A stretch of DNA of 64,000 nt from Enhygromyxa salina (GTDB taxonomy: Bacteria; Myxococcota_A; Polyangia; Nannocystales; Nannocystaceae), in contig NZ_PVNL01000092.1 in assembly GCF_002994635.1 (NCBI RefSeq), positions 1 through 64,000 of the forward strand, in the 5' to 3' direction. Below are positions 11,727 through 19,970 of the stretch, piece after piece. A program made the position numbers and the translations under genes. Each line of letters begins with the position of its first letter. The first letter of the stretch is position 1. The notes below the pieces were generated by a model. That model was not told the DNA's origin. It did no database searches and saw nothing but the letters and a program-made list of their open reading frames with translations.

Positions 11727-11812
11727 GCGATCGGTGCCCAAGTGGCCCGGAATCTCTGCCCAGGTGCTCCGGAATCCTTGCCCAGGTGGGCCAGAATCTC
11801 TGCCCAGGTGGG
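11727..11812 (-). repeat. IS21 left-end terminal repeat array
   Basis: On the minus strand four imperfect direct repeats of about 22 bp occur head to tail, with core CACCTGGGCAGAGATTC (variants CACCTGGGCAAGGATTC and CACTTGGGCACCGATCG). Multiple short transposase-binding repeats at each terminus are characteristic of IS21-family elements, and the array lies just upstream of istA, as expected. Confidence 0.7.
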
Positions 11813-11948
11813 GGCGTTTGTTTGCATCCGCATGTGTGGCCTCCCTTTGAGGGGGCTCCAAAGCGCCTCTTTGCGTGGCCTTGGGGTGCTCGGGGGGCGG
11901 ACATACCTAGTTATCGAGTCGTGCGATCGGGCTATTTGCGTTCCGCAT

Positions 11949-13490
11949 TCATTCCAACCACCCATGCAAGAACCAGCGTCGCCGGGGGCGATCGTAGAAC
12001 ACCCAGAGCACGGCGCCGCTGCGGGTCTGTGCAAAGTAGTAGTCGCGCTCGACCTCGCGCACCCACCAACCCCCACTCGCGCGATAGGGTCCATGCAAAC
12101 GACTGACGGGGCCGAGCTCGGGGTCGATGACCCAGCCGTCAGCTTCGTGACGGGGCCGGGGTGGCAAGCGCTTGGGGCGGTGCAGCAGTCGACGGATCCG
12201 TGGTGGAAGCTCGCCCTCGACCTGCATGTTGCGCGGCTCGGGGAAGCGCACGTGGGCGGTGGGGACAAAGCTCAGGCGGGCCTCGGGCAAGTGAGCGGCG
12301 CGCAGCTGCGGGTGGGTGATGGCCTCGGGGCCCAGCGCCGCACACAGGCGGGCGATCGCTCGATCGGCGGCTTCGAGATCGCGCCGGGCTTGCGTACGAA
12401 ATAGCGCGATCTGGCCGGGATCGGTGCGCTGACCCTCGAGCTCGAGGGTGAACTCTTCGACAGCCGCGGGCAGCTCGAGCGCGTCGATCCGCAGGCGCAG
12501 CAGCTCGAGCACCTGCATGGTGTCGAGGGTGGGGGCCGCGGGCTCGAGTCGCTGCTCGAGCCCGCCCGCGTGATCGAGGCGCAGGCGCAGGTGCAGACCC
12601 GACATCGCCGAGCCGCGATCGGCGAGCTGCGCGAGCAGCCGCTCGAGCACTGGCTTGATGCGAAACAGCAGGCGGGTGACGTCGCCCTCGGGAGGATCGA
12701 GCTCGACGCGCTCGATGACTGGATCGACGAGCGCGCGGGCCTGCATCGGCGCCCAGTGACCATCGCTGCCGCGCTCGTGCAGGCGCTCGGCCTCGACGCC
12801 AAACCGCACGCGCAGCTCGGGCCCCGGCAGCGCCATGAACTCGCCGAGCGTGCGGACGCCGAGACCCGCGAGGGCGTCGCGCAGCCGGGCCGAGATCCCC
12901 AGGCGATCGAGGGGCGCGGCCGCGGCCATTCGGGCTTCGCGACGAGGATCCGTGATGACCCAGGCGCTGGCGCGCGCGGCCTGGCTGCGGGCAATAGCGA
13001 GGCAGCGAAACCGGTGAAACCCCACGATGACCGTGGCCGTGAACCCAGCCGCGCTCACGGCCTGGTGCATGGCCATGGCCCACGCGCCGAGCTCACCCCA
13101 CAGCGGGATCATGCCCGAGGGATCGATCCAGAAGCTGCCAGGCTGCTGAAGATCACCAGGCTCGACGCGCGGCGAAAAATTGAGCAGCACGCCGAACAGA
13201 TCGGACACCGCGTGCTCGATCCGTTCGGCCGAGATGACCGACGCGCGCAGCTGCGGCGCGAGGCTGCGCGCGGCCGCGAAGCGCATGCCTGGCAGCACCC
13301 GCAGGCGTCGCGCGTGCTCGTTGACCCACATCAACTTGGCCTGCGGGCGGTCGGCCTCGACGACCGCGACCGGGTGCTCGCGCCAGCTGGGTTGATCGAG
13401 CAACAGCAGCTGCAAGGGCAGGGCAGGGAGCTCGACACAGGCCACGCGCTCGTGCTCGTCTGCGCCCGCGGCCCGGCCCTGAGAGGACAT
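11949..13490 (-). CDS. imuB: ImuB, Y-family polymerase-like mutasome protein
   Basis: The 513-residue protein has the ImuB pattern: N-terminal palm/finger-like region (RVACVELPALPLQLLLLDQP, VVEADRPQAKLMWVNEHARR) that lacks the paired acidic catalytic residues of true Y-family polymerases, the HhH/little-finger region (LGVRTLGEFMALPGPELRVR), and the ImuB-type C-terminus (RLHGPYRASGGWWVREVERD then WVFYDRPRRRWFLHGWLE). ImuB is the hub of the SOS-inducible ImuA-ImuB-DnaE2 error-prone synthesis complex. Neither imuA (expected upstream) nor dnaE2 (expected downstream) is next to it; an IS21 remnant occupies the downstream side. The start at ATG 13,490 lies 13 bp from a palindrome resembling an SOS operator, consistent with damage induction. 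The length and intact C-terminus suggest a functional gene. Confidence 0.88.
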   Translation of the reverse strand: MSSQGRAAGADEHERVACVELPALPLQLLLLDQPSWREHPVAVVEADRPQAKLMWVNEHARRLRVLPGMRFAAARSLAPQLRASVISAERIEHAVSDLFGVLLNFSPRVEPGDLQQPGSFWIDPSGMIPLWGELGAWAMAMHQAVSAAGFTATVIVGFHRFRCLAIARSQAARASAWVITDPRREARMAAAAPLDRLGISARLRDALAGLGVRTLGEFMALPGPELRVRFGVEAERLHERGSDGHWAPMQARALVDPVIERVELDPPEGDVTRLLFRIKPVLERLLAQLADRGSAMSGLHLRLRLDHAGGLEQRLEPAAPTLDTMQVLELLRLRIDALELPAAVEEFTLELEGQRTDPGQIALFRTQARRDLEAADRAIARLCAALGPEAITHPQLRAAHLPEARLSFVPTAHVRFPEPRNMQVEGELPPRIRRLLHRPKRLPPRPRHEADGWVIDPELGPVSRLHGPYRASGGWWVREVERDYYFAQTRSGAVLWVFYDRPRRRWFLHGWLE

Positions 13491-13502
13491 TGGATCGGTA
13501 TA

Positions 13503-13524
13503 CTGAACGTGTCAGCAGTGTTCA
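13503..13524 (-). promoter_or_regulatory. Candidate LexA/SOS operator upstream of imuB
   Basis: The minus-strand sequence CTGACACGTTCAG (13,503-13,515) is a near-palindrome with CTGA/TCAG ends, and it sits within a wider GAAC-N11-GTTC arrangement. It is 13 bp from the imuB start. Myxobacterial LexA sites described for Myxococcus end in GTTCAG, which is present, but the upstream half matches that consensus only partly. Position and gene context support an SOS site; the motif match alone does not prove it. Confidence 0.4.
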
Positions 13525-13610
13525 AGGGGGTAGCGCTGGACAGCGTGGGCGCCCGCGTGGGGCCGCCCGCCCGGCGGACGGCAGCCCGCCGCGCTTGCCC
13601 GAAAGGACAG

Positions 13611-13660
13611 TCTTCAGCTCGGGTCAGGATCCTGCCTGGCTGTGGGCGCTCTGCGAACCG
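13611..13660 (+). repeat. Degenerate copy of the interspersed palindromic repeat
   Basis: The sequence starting TTCAGCTCGGGTCAGGATCC aligns with the repeat at 27,840-27,956 and 45,508-45,587 (shared order: TTCAGC, CGGG, CAGG or GAGG, CTCCT or ATCCT, then GCGC and a TTCG or TGCG element). It lies 60 bp upstream of the next lipoprotein start, as the other copies lie upstream of genes. It is the most diverged of the three copies, so the call is tentative. Confidence 0.45.
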
Positions 13661-13719
13661 GGCGCTGTCTCCCAGCGAAGCAGTTGAGACCGACGGGCGC
13701 CCGTGCTTGTGTGACACCC

Positions 13720-16032
13720 ATGCGCTCGACTTGCTTGCTTCAACTCGCCTGGCCGTGTCTCGCCCTGTCGCTGATCGCCTGCGGCAACAACAACGACGGT
13801 CGGACCTCGACCGACACCGAGGTCGGCGTGACCCAGGGCACCGGGTCCGAGACCGCCGACTCGGCCAACACGGACGAGACCGCCGACTCGGCGGACGCCA
13901 GCGAGACCCTCGGCGACCCCGACCTCCCGCCCGAGTGCGACCCGGTCTGCGACGACAATCAACAGTGCATCGACGGGATGTGCTGTGACGAGGCCGCGAT
14001 CTGTGCGGGGGTCTGCTGCAGCGGCGATCAGGTCTGCTCGTTCGCCGAGTGCGTGGTCCCAGGTGACGAGTGCGTCGACGCCAGCGAGTGCCCCGAGGAC
14101 TACTATTGCGAGTACAGCCTCGGTGATCCGGCCGGCGGCATGGACATGTGCCAGGGCACGAGCATCGCCACCGGGAAGTGCTTGCCGAGCCCGCCCGACT
14201 GCCCGCCCGGCGAGCGGCCAGATCCCGACGAAGAGCTGACTTGCCTGCCGGTCTGCGAGTTCTTCCCCGAGACCAACTTCGCGCCCGAGCTCAAATTCCA
14301 CGTGCCAGACCTGCACGTCATGATGTCGCCGATCGTCACCCAGCTCGACGACGACACCTGCGACGGCGTGGTCGACGAGCGCGACATCCCCGAGATCGTG
14401 TTCTCCAGCTTCTTCGCGGGCGACTACAACAACAACGGCACGCTCCACGCGGTCTCGATCGTCGACGGCGCCGTGGTCGAGAAGTGGGCGGTCAACCCCC
14501 AGGGTCCGCAGCTGCACCCGGGGGTCGAGATCGCGGCTGGCGACATCGGCGGGATGCCGGGCTCGGAGCTGTTCGCGTGCGCGGTCGGGGGTCAGGTCCG
14601 CGCGTTCAACCCCGACGGCACCGAGCTGTGGACGTCAGCCTACGCGGGCGGCTGCCTGATGCCCTCGCTCGCCGATCTCGACCACGACGGGCAGGTCGAG
14701 ATCGTGGTCCGCGGCGGGGTGCTCGACGCGGCGACCGGGGCGACCAAGGCCACGTTTGGGATCACCCAGAACACGGTCCAGGCGATCGACATCGACGGCG
14801 ACGGCAACCTCGAGATCGCCGGGCCGCAGGCGGTGTACGAGGCCGACGGCACGCTGCTGGCCATGACCGGCCTGACCGGCAACTGGACGGCGGCGGCGGA
14901 TCTCGACCTCGACTTCAACCCCGAGATCATCGTCGCGCAATTCGCCACGCACACCGTGCACATCTATCACTGGGATCAGCAGACCCAGCAGATCGTGATT
15001 GATCGGCAGAACCTCGACATCAACGGGCCGCTGTCGCCCGCGCTGTGTCCCCCCAACAGCGCCGGCAACACGGCCGGCGGCGGACCGCCGACCGTCGCCG
15101 ACTTCAACGGCGACGGCACCCCCGACGTCGCGATCGCGGGCGGGGTCGGCTACGCGGTGCTCGACGGCACCAAGGTCATGGATCCCATGGTCGCCGACCT
15201 CGACGCGTTCTTGTGGATCTCGCAGACCCACGACTGCTCGTCGGCGCAGACTGGCAGCTCGGTGTTCGACTTCGACGGCGACGGCTCGGCCGAGGTCGTC
15301 TACAGCGACGAGTGGTACCTGCGGATCTATCGGGGCACCAACGGCGACGTGCTCTGGCAGACCTGCAACACGACCGGGACCTTGCGCGAGCTCCCGGTCG
15401 TGGCTGACGTCGACAACGACGGCCACGCCGACATCGTGGTCGTCTCCAACGACTACTCCTCGATCACCTGCGAGGACACCAAGCAGACCGGCGTGCGGGT
15501 GTTCGGCGACGAGCTCGGCAAGTGGGTGCGGACCCGCAGGATCTGGAATCAGCACCACTACCACGTGACCAACGTCAACGAGGACGGCAGCATCCCAGCC
15601 CAGGAGATGCCCAACTGGCTGACCGAGGGCCTCAACAACTTCCGCCAGAACGTGCAGCCGCTAGGTGAATTTTCTGCGCCCGACCTCGTCGTGGATCTTC
15701 AGTCGCTGTGCCAGGGCGGCTACGAGGTGTTCGCTCGGGTCCGCAACATCGGCCAGGCGTCGGTCCCGGCGGGCGTGCTGGTCGGCTTCTACGACGGTGA
15801 CCCCAGCCTCGGCGGCAACCTGCTGGCGCAGGGGATGACGACCAAGACCCTGTATCCGGCCGAAGCCGAGAACGTGCCGCTCGACAGCAACTTGGTGCCA
15901 CAGGCGATCCAGGACGGCGATCAGGACCTGTGGGTGGTCGTCGACGACGGCATGCCAGAGCACCCCTGGCATCAGTGCCGGACCGACAACGACGTTCACC
16001 ACGAAGAAGTGGCCTGTGACATCATCGGCTGA
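13720..16032 (+). CDS. FG-GAP/VCBS repeat lipoprotein with Cys-rich N-terminal domain
   Basis: The start was set at ATG 13,720, giving signal MRSTCLLQLAWPCLALSLIAC with lipobox LIAC (Cys21). The 770-residue protein then has a Thr/Ser/Asp linker (about 22-68), a Cys-rich module (about 70-170; e.g. DDNQQCIDGMCCDEAAICAG) and an integrin-like region with DLDHDGQVEI, DIDGDGNLEI, DLDLDFNPEI, DFNGDGTPDV, DFDGDGSAEV and DVDNDGHADI repeats (about 200-620). The C-terminal 130 residues resemble an extracellular CARDB-type domain (SAPDLVVDLQSLCQGGYEVF, VRNIGQASVPAGVLVGFYDG). It is predicted to be an outer-surface protein. Family members occur in many copies in myxobacteria; the ligand is unknown. Confidence 0.88.
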   Translation: MRSTCLLQLAWPCLALSLIACGNNNDGRTSTDTEVGVTQGTGSETADSANTDETADSADASETLGDPDLPPECDPVCDDNQQCIDGMCCDEAAICAGVCCSGDQVCSFAECVVPGDECVDASECPEDYYCEYSLGDPAGGMDMCQGTSIATGKCLPSPPDCPPGERPDPDEELTCLPVCEFFPETNFAPELKFHVPDLHVMMSPIVTQLDDDTCDGVVDERDIPEIVFSSFFAGDYNNNGTLHAVSIVDGAVVEKWAVNPQGPQLHPGVEIAAGDIGGMPGSELFACAVGGQVRAFNPDGTELWTSAYAGGCLMPSLADLDHDGQVEIVVRGGVLDAATGATKATFGITQNTVQAIDIDGDGNLEIAGPQAVYEADGTLLAMTGLTGNWTAAADLDLDFNPEIIVAQFATHTVHIYHWDQQTQQIVIDRQNLDINGPLSPALCPPNSAGNTAGGGPPTVADFNGDGTPDVAIAGGVGYAVLDGTKVMDPMVADLDAFLWISQTHDCSSAQTGSSVFDFDGDGSAEVVYSDEWYLRIYRGTNGDVLWQTCNTTGTLRELPVVADVDNDGHADIVVVSNDYSSITCEDTKQTGVRVFGDELGKWVRTRRIWNQHHYHVTNVNEDGSIPAQEMPNWLTEGLNNFRQNVQPLGEFSAPDLVVDLQSLCQGGYEVFARVRNIGQASVPAGVLVGFYDGDPSLGGNLLAQGMTTKTLYPAEAENVPLDSNLVPQAIQDGDQDLWVVVDDGMPEHPWHQCRTDNDVHHEEVACDIIG

Positions 16033-16193
16033 GCTGGGTCTGTTTTCAATCGTGGCACCCTGAGCTGGCACTCGGACCCCCGTTGGCACTCGGGGGTTTC
16101 GTCTGCGGCTCGTGAGGTTGGCGAGAGCGGTGTCCGCCCCGCGCGTGCGCAGATGGGGGACACGGGGGGAGCTGCGGCGTAGACTCGCGCTCG

Positions 16194-17069
16194 ATGCGGA
16201 CGAAACCAGCTCTCGTAGTCATGTCTTTCTCGCTGTTGTTGGCCTGCAACAAGAGCGTCACCGATGACTCGGCCGACACCGAAGTCGAAGCGGAGACCAC
16301 CGGTGATGGTGACGGCGACGCGCCGCCTGGAGACGGTGACACCGGTGATGGCGACCCAGGTGATGGCGACGGCGGAGAGGACTTTCTACCGTCGGACAAC
16401 GACCTCCCGTCGATCAACGACTGCGATCCGTTCGCGCAGGACTGCCCCGAGGGCGAGAAGTGTGTGGCCTACGCGAGCAGCGGCGGGACCTGGGACGCCA
16501 ACAAGTGTGTGTCCGTGACCGGCACGGGCACCTCCGGTGATCAGTGCGTGTACCAAGGTGCGGCGTCGGGCGCCGACGACTGCGACGAGGCCAACGTGTG
16601 TTGGAACGCGCTCGACGTCGACGGCATGTTGGTCGGCACCTGCTTCCCATTCTGCACGGGCGGCGTCGACGACCCAGTCTGCGATGAGGCAAACACCAGC
16701 TGCCGGGTCGTCAACGACGGCGCGATCGCGGTCTGCCTGCCGAACTGCGACCCGCTCCTGCAAGAGTGCGCCGAGGGGCTCGGCTGCTACTGGAGCGGCG
16801 GCAGCCAGACCTTCCAGTGCATCATCACCGCTGGCGGGATCCCAACGGGTGAGCCGTGCGGGTTCAACAACGACTGCAACCCCGGGCACTTCTGCGCCGA
16901 CGCGGCCGCGCTCGAGACCTGCAACGGCTCCGCGTGCTGTGCCGTGTTCTGTGACCTCACCGAGGAACCCAGCACCTGCGCCGCTCCGCTCGAGTGCGTG
17001 AGCTTCTTCGAGGAAGGCCAGGCGCCGCCGCTGTACGAAGATCTTGGCCTGTGCATCCTGCCTGGGTGA
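16194..17069 (+). CDS. Cys-rich surface lipoprotein with GDGDGD linker
   Basis: The 291-residue product starts MRTKPALVVMSFSLLLACNK (lipobox LLAC, Cys18), followed by a low-complexity linker built from GDGD/TGDGDPGDGD (about 35-62) and a ~225-residue domain with about 26 Cys in patterns such as CDPFAQDCPEGEKCVAY, NVCWNALD, CLPNCDPLLQECAEGLGCYW, and SACCAVFC. The same domain is present in the protein at 53,350-54,369, with matching motifs (DCPEGEKC, GYGCYW versus GLGCYW, CVSFFEEG versus CSEFFEEG). It is probably a disulfide-stabilised cell-surface module; function is unknown. It is separated by 32 bp from the downstream GST-like gene. Confidence 0.87.
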   Translation: MRTKPALVVMSFSLLLACNKSVTDDSADTEVEAETTGDGDGDAPPGDGDTGDGDPGDGDGGEDFLPSDNDLPSINDCDPFAQDCPEGEKCVAYASSGGTWDANKCVSVTGTGTSGDQCVYQGAASGADDCDEANVCWNALDVDGMLVGTCFPFCTGGVDDPVCDEANTSCRVVNDGAIAVCLPNCDPLLQECAEGLGCYWSGGSQTFQCIITAGGIPTGEPCGFNNDCNPGHFCADAAALETCNGSACCAVFCDLTEEPSTCAAPLECVSFFEEGQAPPLYEDLGLCILPG

Positions 17070-17101
17070 TCACGACTCCAGCCACGACCGAGAGAATCGA
17101 C

Positions 17102-17737
17102 ATGACCAAGCCAAAGATCACAGGTTTCCCCCAGAGCACCTTCGTGTGGACCGCCCGCGCGGCGTTCAACATCAAGGGCGTCGACCACGACTTCGAGCCG
17201 ATCGGGCCGCCGCAGAGCAAGACCCCCGAGTACCTGGCCCGCCACCCGTGGGGCAAGGTCCCCGTGCTCGACCACGGTGACGTCGCGCTCTATGAGACCA
17301 CCGCGATCTGCAGCTACGTCGACACCGCGTTCGAGGGGACCTCGCTGCAGCCGAGCGAGCCGGCTGAGCTCGCGCGCATGCATCAGGTGGTGAGCATCGC
17401 CAACTGCTACCTGTATCCGCCTGCGGTGCTCCGCTACGCGCTGCAGTTCATCTTCCCGTCGGGCCCAGACGGCACGCCCAACCGGGCGGTCATCGACAAG
17501 GCGCTGCCCGAGATCGGCAAGACCCTCGGCGTGCTCGAGGCCGAGCTCGGCGACGGCGAGTGGTTCGCGGGCGGTCAGCTGACGATCGCGGATCTGTTCG
17601 TCGGCCCGCTGGTGGCGGTGGTCGGGATGTTCCCCGAGGGCAAGCAGCTGCTCGCGGATCAGCCCAAGCTCGGCCGGTTGCTGGGTCGGCTCATGGATCA
17701 GCCGGGGTTCCGCGACGCCGCGCCCAAGCCGGGGTAG
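17102..17737 (+). CDS. Glutathione S-transferase family protein
   Basis: The start at ATG 17,102 gives 211 residues, standard for a soluble GST. The N-terminal thioredoxin-like half includes the cis-Pro element GKVPVLDHGDVALYETTAIC, where the ET after VPVL corresponds to the glutathione gamma-glutamyl-binding Glu/Ser-Thr position. The helical C-terminal half carries the family N-capping motif LTIADLFVGPL. The first-strand catalytic Ser/Tyr/Cys is not obvious (sequence PQSTFVWTAR), so subclass and substrate cannot be named. A role in detoxification or redox conjugation is inferred from the fold only. Confidence 0.85.
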   Translation: MTKPKITGFPQSTFVWTARAAFNIKGVDHDFEPIGPPQSKTPEYLARHPWGKVPVLDHGDVALYETTAICSYVDTAFEGTSLQPSEPAELARMHQVVSIANCYLYPPAVLRYALQFIFPSGPDGTPNRAVIDKALPEIGKTLGVLEAELGDGEWFAGGQLTIADLFVGPLVAVVGMFPEGKQLLADQPKLGRLLGRLMDQPGFRDAAPKPG

Positions 17738-17788
17738 GGCGGGCGAGGATCGGGGCTGGGCGATCTCGAGTTCGCTAGGGCGGGTCGC

Positions 17789-18958
17789 TCAGTCCCCGTG
17801 GTCGATCGCCGTCGGGCTCGTGGCGGGCGTGTCATAGTCGAGCTTCGCCGCGAGTGAAAATTCGCTGTCGTCCACGTGCAGGTCGAAGATCTCGACCTCG
17901 CCGTGGTCGCCAAGCTGGCCGTAAATCGCGGCGCTGTTGGTCACGTAGTAGGTCTCGACCGTGGGCGAGCCCGCGCCGATCTGCAAGCTCCCCGCCACGA
18001 TCAGGTCGAGCCGCTGCTCGCTGAGGTAGAATTCACCCGTCGACGTGTTCCACACACCGAGCGTCGGTCGCCGGAGCTGCACGTGGATGTCGCGAATGTA
18101 GATGTCGTCGAGCAGTTGATGCGAGTACAGCTCCCAGACAGTCGATGTATTGCCAATGCTCAAATTGGCGAGATACATGGGGCACTCGAGATCGCCACAA
18201 TCGGGGGCGGAGTACTCGAACTGGCCGTCTTCGAGGGCGCCGACCTCCGAGCTGGGCGCGAACGCCGGGTTCTCGAGGGTGATAGCGAGCGACGAGCGGC
18301 TGGCGACGGAGGTCGTGGTCAGATGATCGGCGCCGCCCATGCCTGGGCCCCACGCGGTGGTGCTGTCGTCGTCGTAGAGGTTCACGCCGATCGGTATGGC
18401 GAGCTCGTTGGCGCAGGTCTCGAAGTCGTCGCACGCCAACGCGAGGGGCTGACCGCTGCTCGGCCAGGTCGGGGAACTGCCTGGTGGGATGACCTTGGTC
18501 TCTTCGGGGGATGACGCGAACCTGGACTTGGGGACGACACAGTCGAGGTGCTCGGGATCGTCGATGAGCATGAGCGGATCAGGGACGACTTTGTCTTGGT
18601 GGTTTCGGATCTGCCACTCTGCGCCCGGTGACTGCAAGCAGTTGCCCCGGCCGTCACTCGACAGGTTCTGGCAGTGTTCGACGCACATGCTACGAAGCGT
18701 CTCAATGTCCTCGGGGTCGTTGGTCCAGCCGTCGAGATCAATGCCTCCCGTCTCGCCCGTCCCGGCCCAATGTTCTGAGCCGAGGCAGAGGCTGAACCTA
18801 TTGACTTGGCCGTGCAGGTCGTTCTCGTAGTACAGTCCGGCAGAGGCGCCGTTGCACCACACGTAGAAACCATCCGATGGGGGAGGGTTGCACCCCGTCG
18901 CTGACATTGTCAGCGCTGCTAGCGCGAGGGTTGTGGCAGTGATGGGCGAAATCTTCAT
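17789..18958 (-). CDS. Predicted lipoprotein of unknown function
   Basis: ATG 18,958 gives the signal MKISPITATTLALAALTMSA followed by lipobox ATGC (Cys23). The 389-residue mature part has scattered Cys pairs (CVEHCQN, CDDFETC, CGDLECPMY) suggesting disulfides and a largely beta-type C-terminal half (alternating VEIFDLHVDDSEFSLAAKL). No catalytic motif or known domain was recognised. Its 3' end faces the GST-like gene (51-bp gap, convergent). Confidence 0.8.
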   Translation of the reverse strand: MKISPITATTLALAALTMSATGCNPPPSDGFYVWCNGASAGLYYENDLHGQVNRFSLCLGSEHWAGTGETGGIDLDGWTNDPEDIETLRSMCVEHCQNLSSDGRGNCLQSPGAEWQIRNHQDKVVPDPLMLIDDPEHLDCVVPKSRFASSPEETKVIPPGSSPTWPSSGQPLALACDDFETCANELAIPIGVNLYDDDSTTAWGPGMGGADHLTTTSVASRSSLAITLENPAFAPSSEVGALEDGQFEYSAPDCGDLECPMYLANLSIGNTSTVWELYSHQLLDDIYIRDIHVQLRRPTLGVWNTSTGEFYLSEQRLDLIVAGSLQIGAGSPTVETYYVTNSAAIYGQLGDHGEVEIFDLHVDDSEFSLAAKLDYDTPATSPTAIDHGD

Positions 18959-19235
18959 GGGATGCTCCGAGTCGCGTGAGCGTGACACCGCGCGGCGTCA
19001 TGTATGTCGAAGACCAGGTCATGAAGCTCCGCGTCGCACCGGCGCCGTCGGCGAATTCACTTTGTTGCGCGCCGCCGCCCGCCGCAGGTCATGATGGCCA
19101 AAGACGTGATGGCACAAATGACAGAGTCAGAATCATGAAACTACCCTAGCGCGTTTTCGCTCGGGTCAAACGGAAACTTCGGCCCCTCTCATGGTCCCAA
19201 ATCGCAGGACTTGCAGCGGCGCCGCGAACGGAGAC

Positions 19236-19970
19236 TCAGAACCGACCGACTACCGAGATCCCGAAACCCTGCGTTGGACCGCCGCCGATTCCGATCTCGG
19301 CACGCTTGGCCGCGCCCTGGACCAGCAGCCCGGTCCCAGCGAAGGTCAGACCGCGCCCGAACCACAGGCTGGTCTGATCGAAGCCGTGGACGCACATCGG
19401 ATCCTGGCACGTGCCCGCCACCATAAACGCCGCCCGCATGACCCTCGACACCACGAGCACGCCGAGGCCGGCGCCAAACAGGGACCACGCCAGCCGTCGC
19501 CTGGTCGCGTGCGACCACGTCGACCCGGGCATTCCCGCTGAGGCCACGCCGACCATCGTCAGGGTGAACCCGCCGATCAACAGCGGCGCCGCGGCCAGTC
19601 GGCCCATGACGTAGGTGCTCGAGGTGCCAGTGGAGATCAACGTATAGCGATTGAGCCCATCCGGCGCCCCCGCCGAGGCGGCGAAGCCAGCCGCGCACCA
19701 CGAGCCGACCGTGCAGCGGGTAGAGATAATGGCCCCGCTGAGCTCGAAGGCGAAGCCGAGCCCGAGCAAGACTCCGCCCGCCGCGAGCTGTCGCGTCGCT
19801 CGTTTTGAGGTCGGAGGCCCGGCAGACTTCGCCGCCGGGAGTGGCGGCGCGGTCGGGGTCGGCAGCGCGGTCGGGGTCGGCGGCGCGGCCAGCAGACGCG
19901 CGGGCGTGAGCGCGAGCGCGGCGACGCAGATCGACGCGAGCGCGGCCGCGGGTATGGTTGAACGCCTCAT
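19236..19970 (-). CDS. Secreted or membrane protein with Pro/Thr-rich N-terminus and several hydrophobic segments
   Basis: ATG 19,970 was chosen because it starts a signal peptide (MRRSTIPAAALASICVAALA, cleavage plausible after LLAA). The 244-residue product then has a short PTPTALPTPTAPP linker and three to four hydrophobic stretches (LAAGGVLLGLGFAFELSGAI, LLIGGFTLTMVGVA, WSLFGAGLGVLVVS, and the weaker LTFAGTGLLVQGA). The C-terminus ends in VVGRF, which would suit an outer-membrane protein, but the helices look more like inner-membrane segments. No family was identified. The start codon overlaps the stop of the upstream metallopeptidase-like gene (19,967-19,970), so the two are probably co-translated. 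Confidence 0.72.
   Translation of the reverse strand: MRRSTIPAAALASICVAALALTPARLLAAPPTPTALPTPTAPPLPAAKSAGPPTSKRATRQLAAGGVLLGLGFAFELSGAIISTRCTVGSWCAAGFAASAGAPDGLNRYTLISTGTSSTYVMGRLAAAPLLIGGFTLTMVGVASAGMPGSTWSHATRRRLAWSLFGAGLGVLVVSRVMRAAFMVAGTCQDPMCVHGFDQTSLWFGRGLTFAGTGLLVQGAAKRAEIGIGGGPTQGFGISVVGRF

Larger units (their letters stand above)
10217..11812 (-). mobile_element. IS21-family element remnant
   Basis: The element comprises, on the minus strand, terminal repeats (11,727-11,812), a damaged istA (11,692 to about 10,262) and the first 17 codons of istB (10,267-10,217). The istB fragment ends at the junction with the Tc-toxin gene, so the right end and nearly all of istB were deleted, probably in the same event that removed the toxin's 3' end. 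IS21 elements normally need both IstA (transposase) and IstB (AAA+ helper), so this copy should be immobile. A tandem array of the hexamers GGGTTG and GGGTTC (about 10,280-10,316, minus-strand Asn-Pro codons) lies between istA and istB. The left boundary was not resolved. Confidence 0.8.

Noticed and set aside
11727..11812. 22-bp tandem repeats considered as CRISPR
   Set aside because: No unique spacers between units, and position and sequence fit IS21 terminal transposase-binding repeats.
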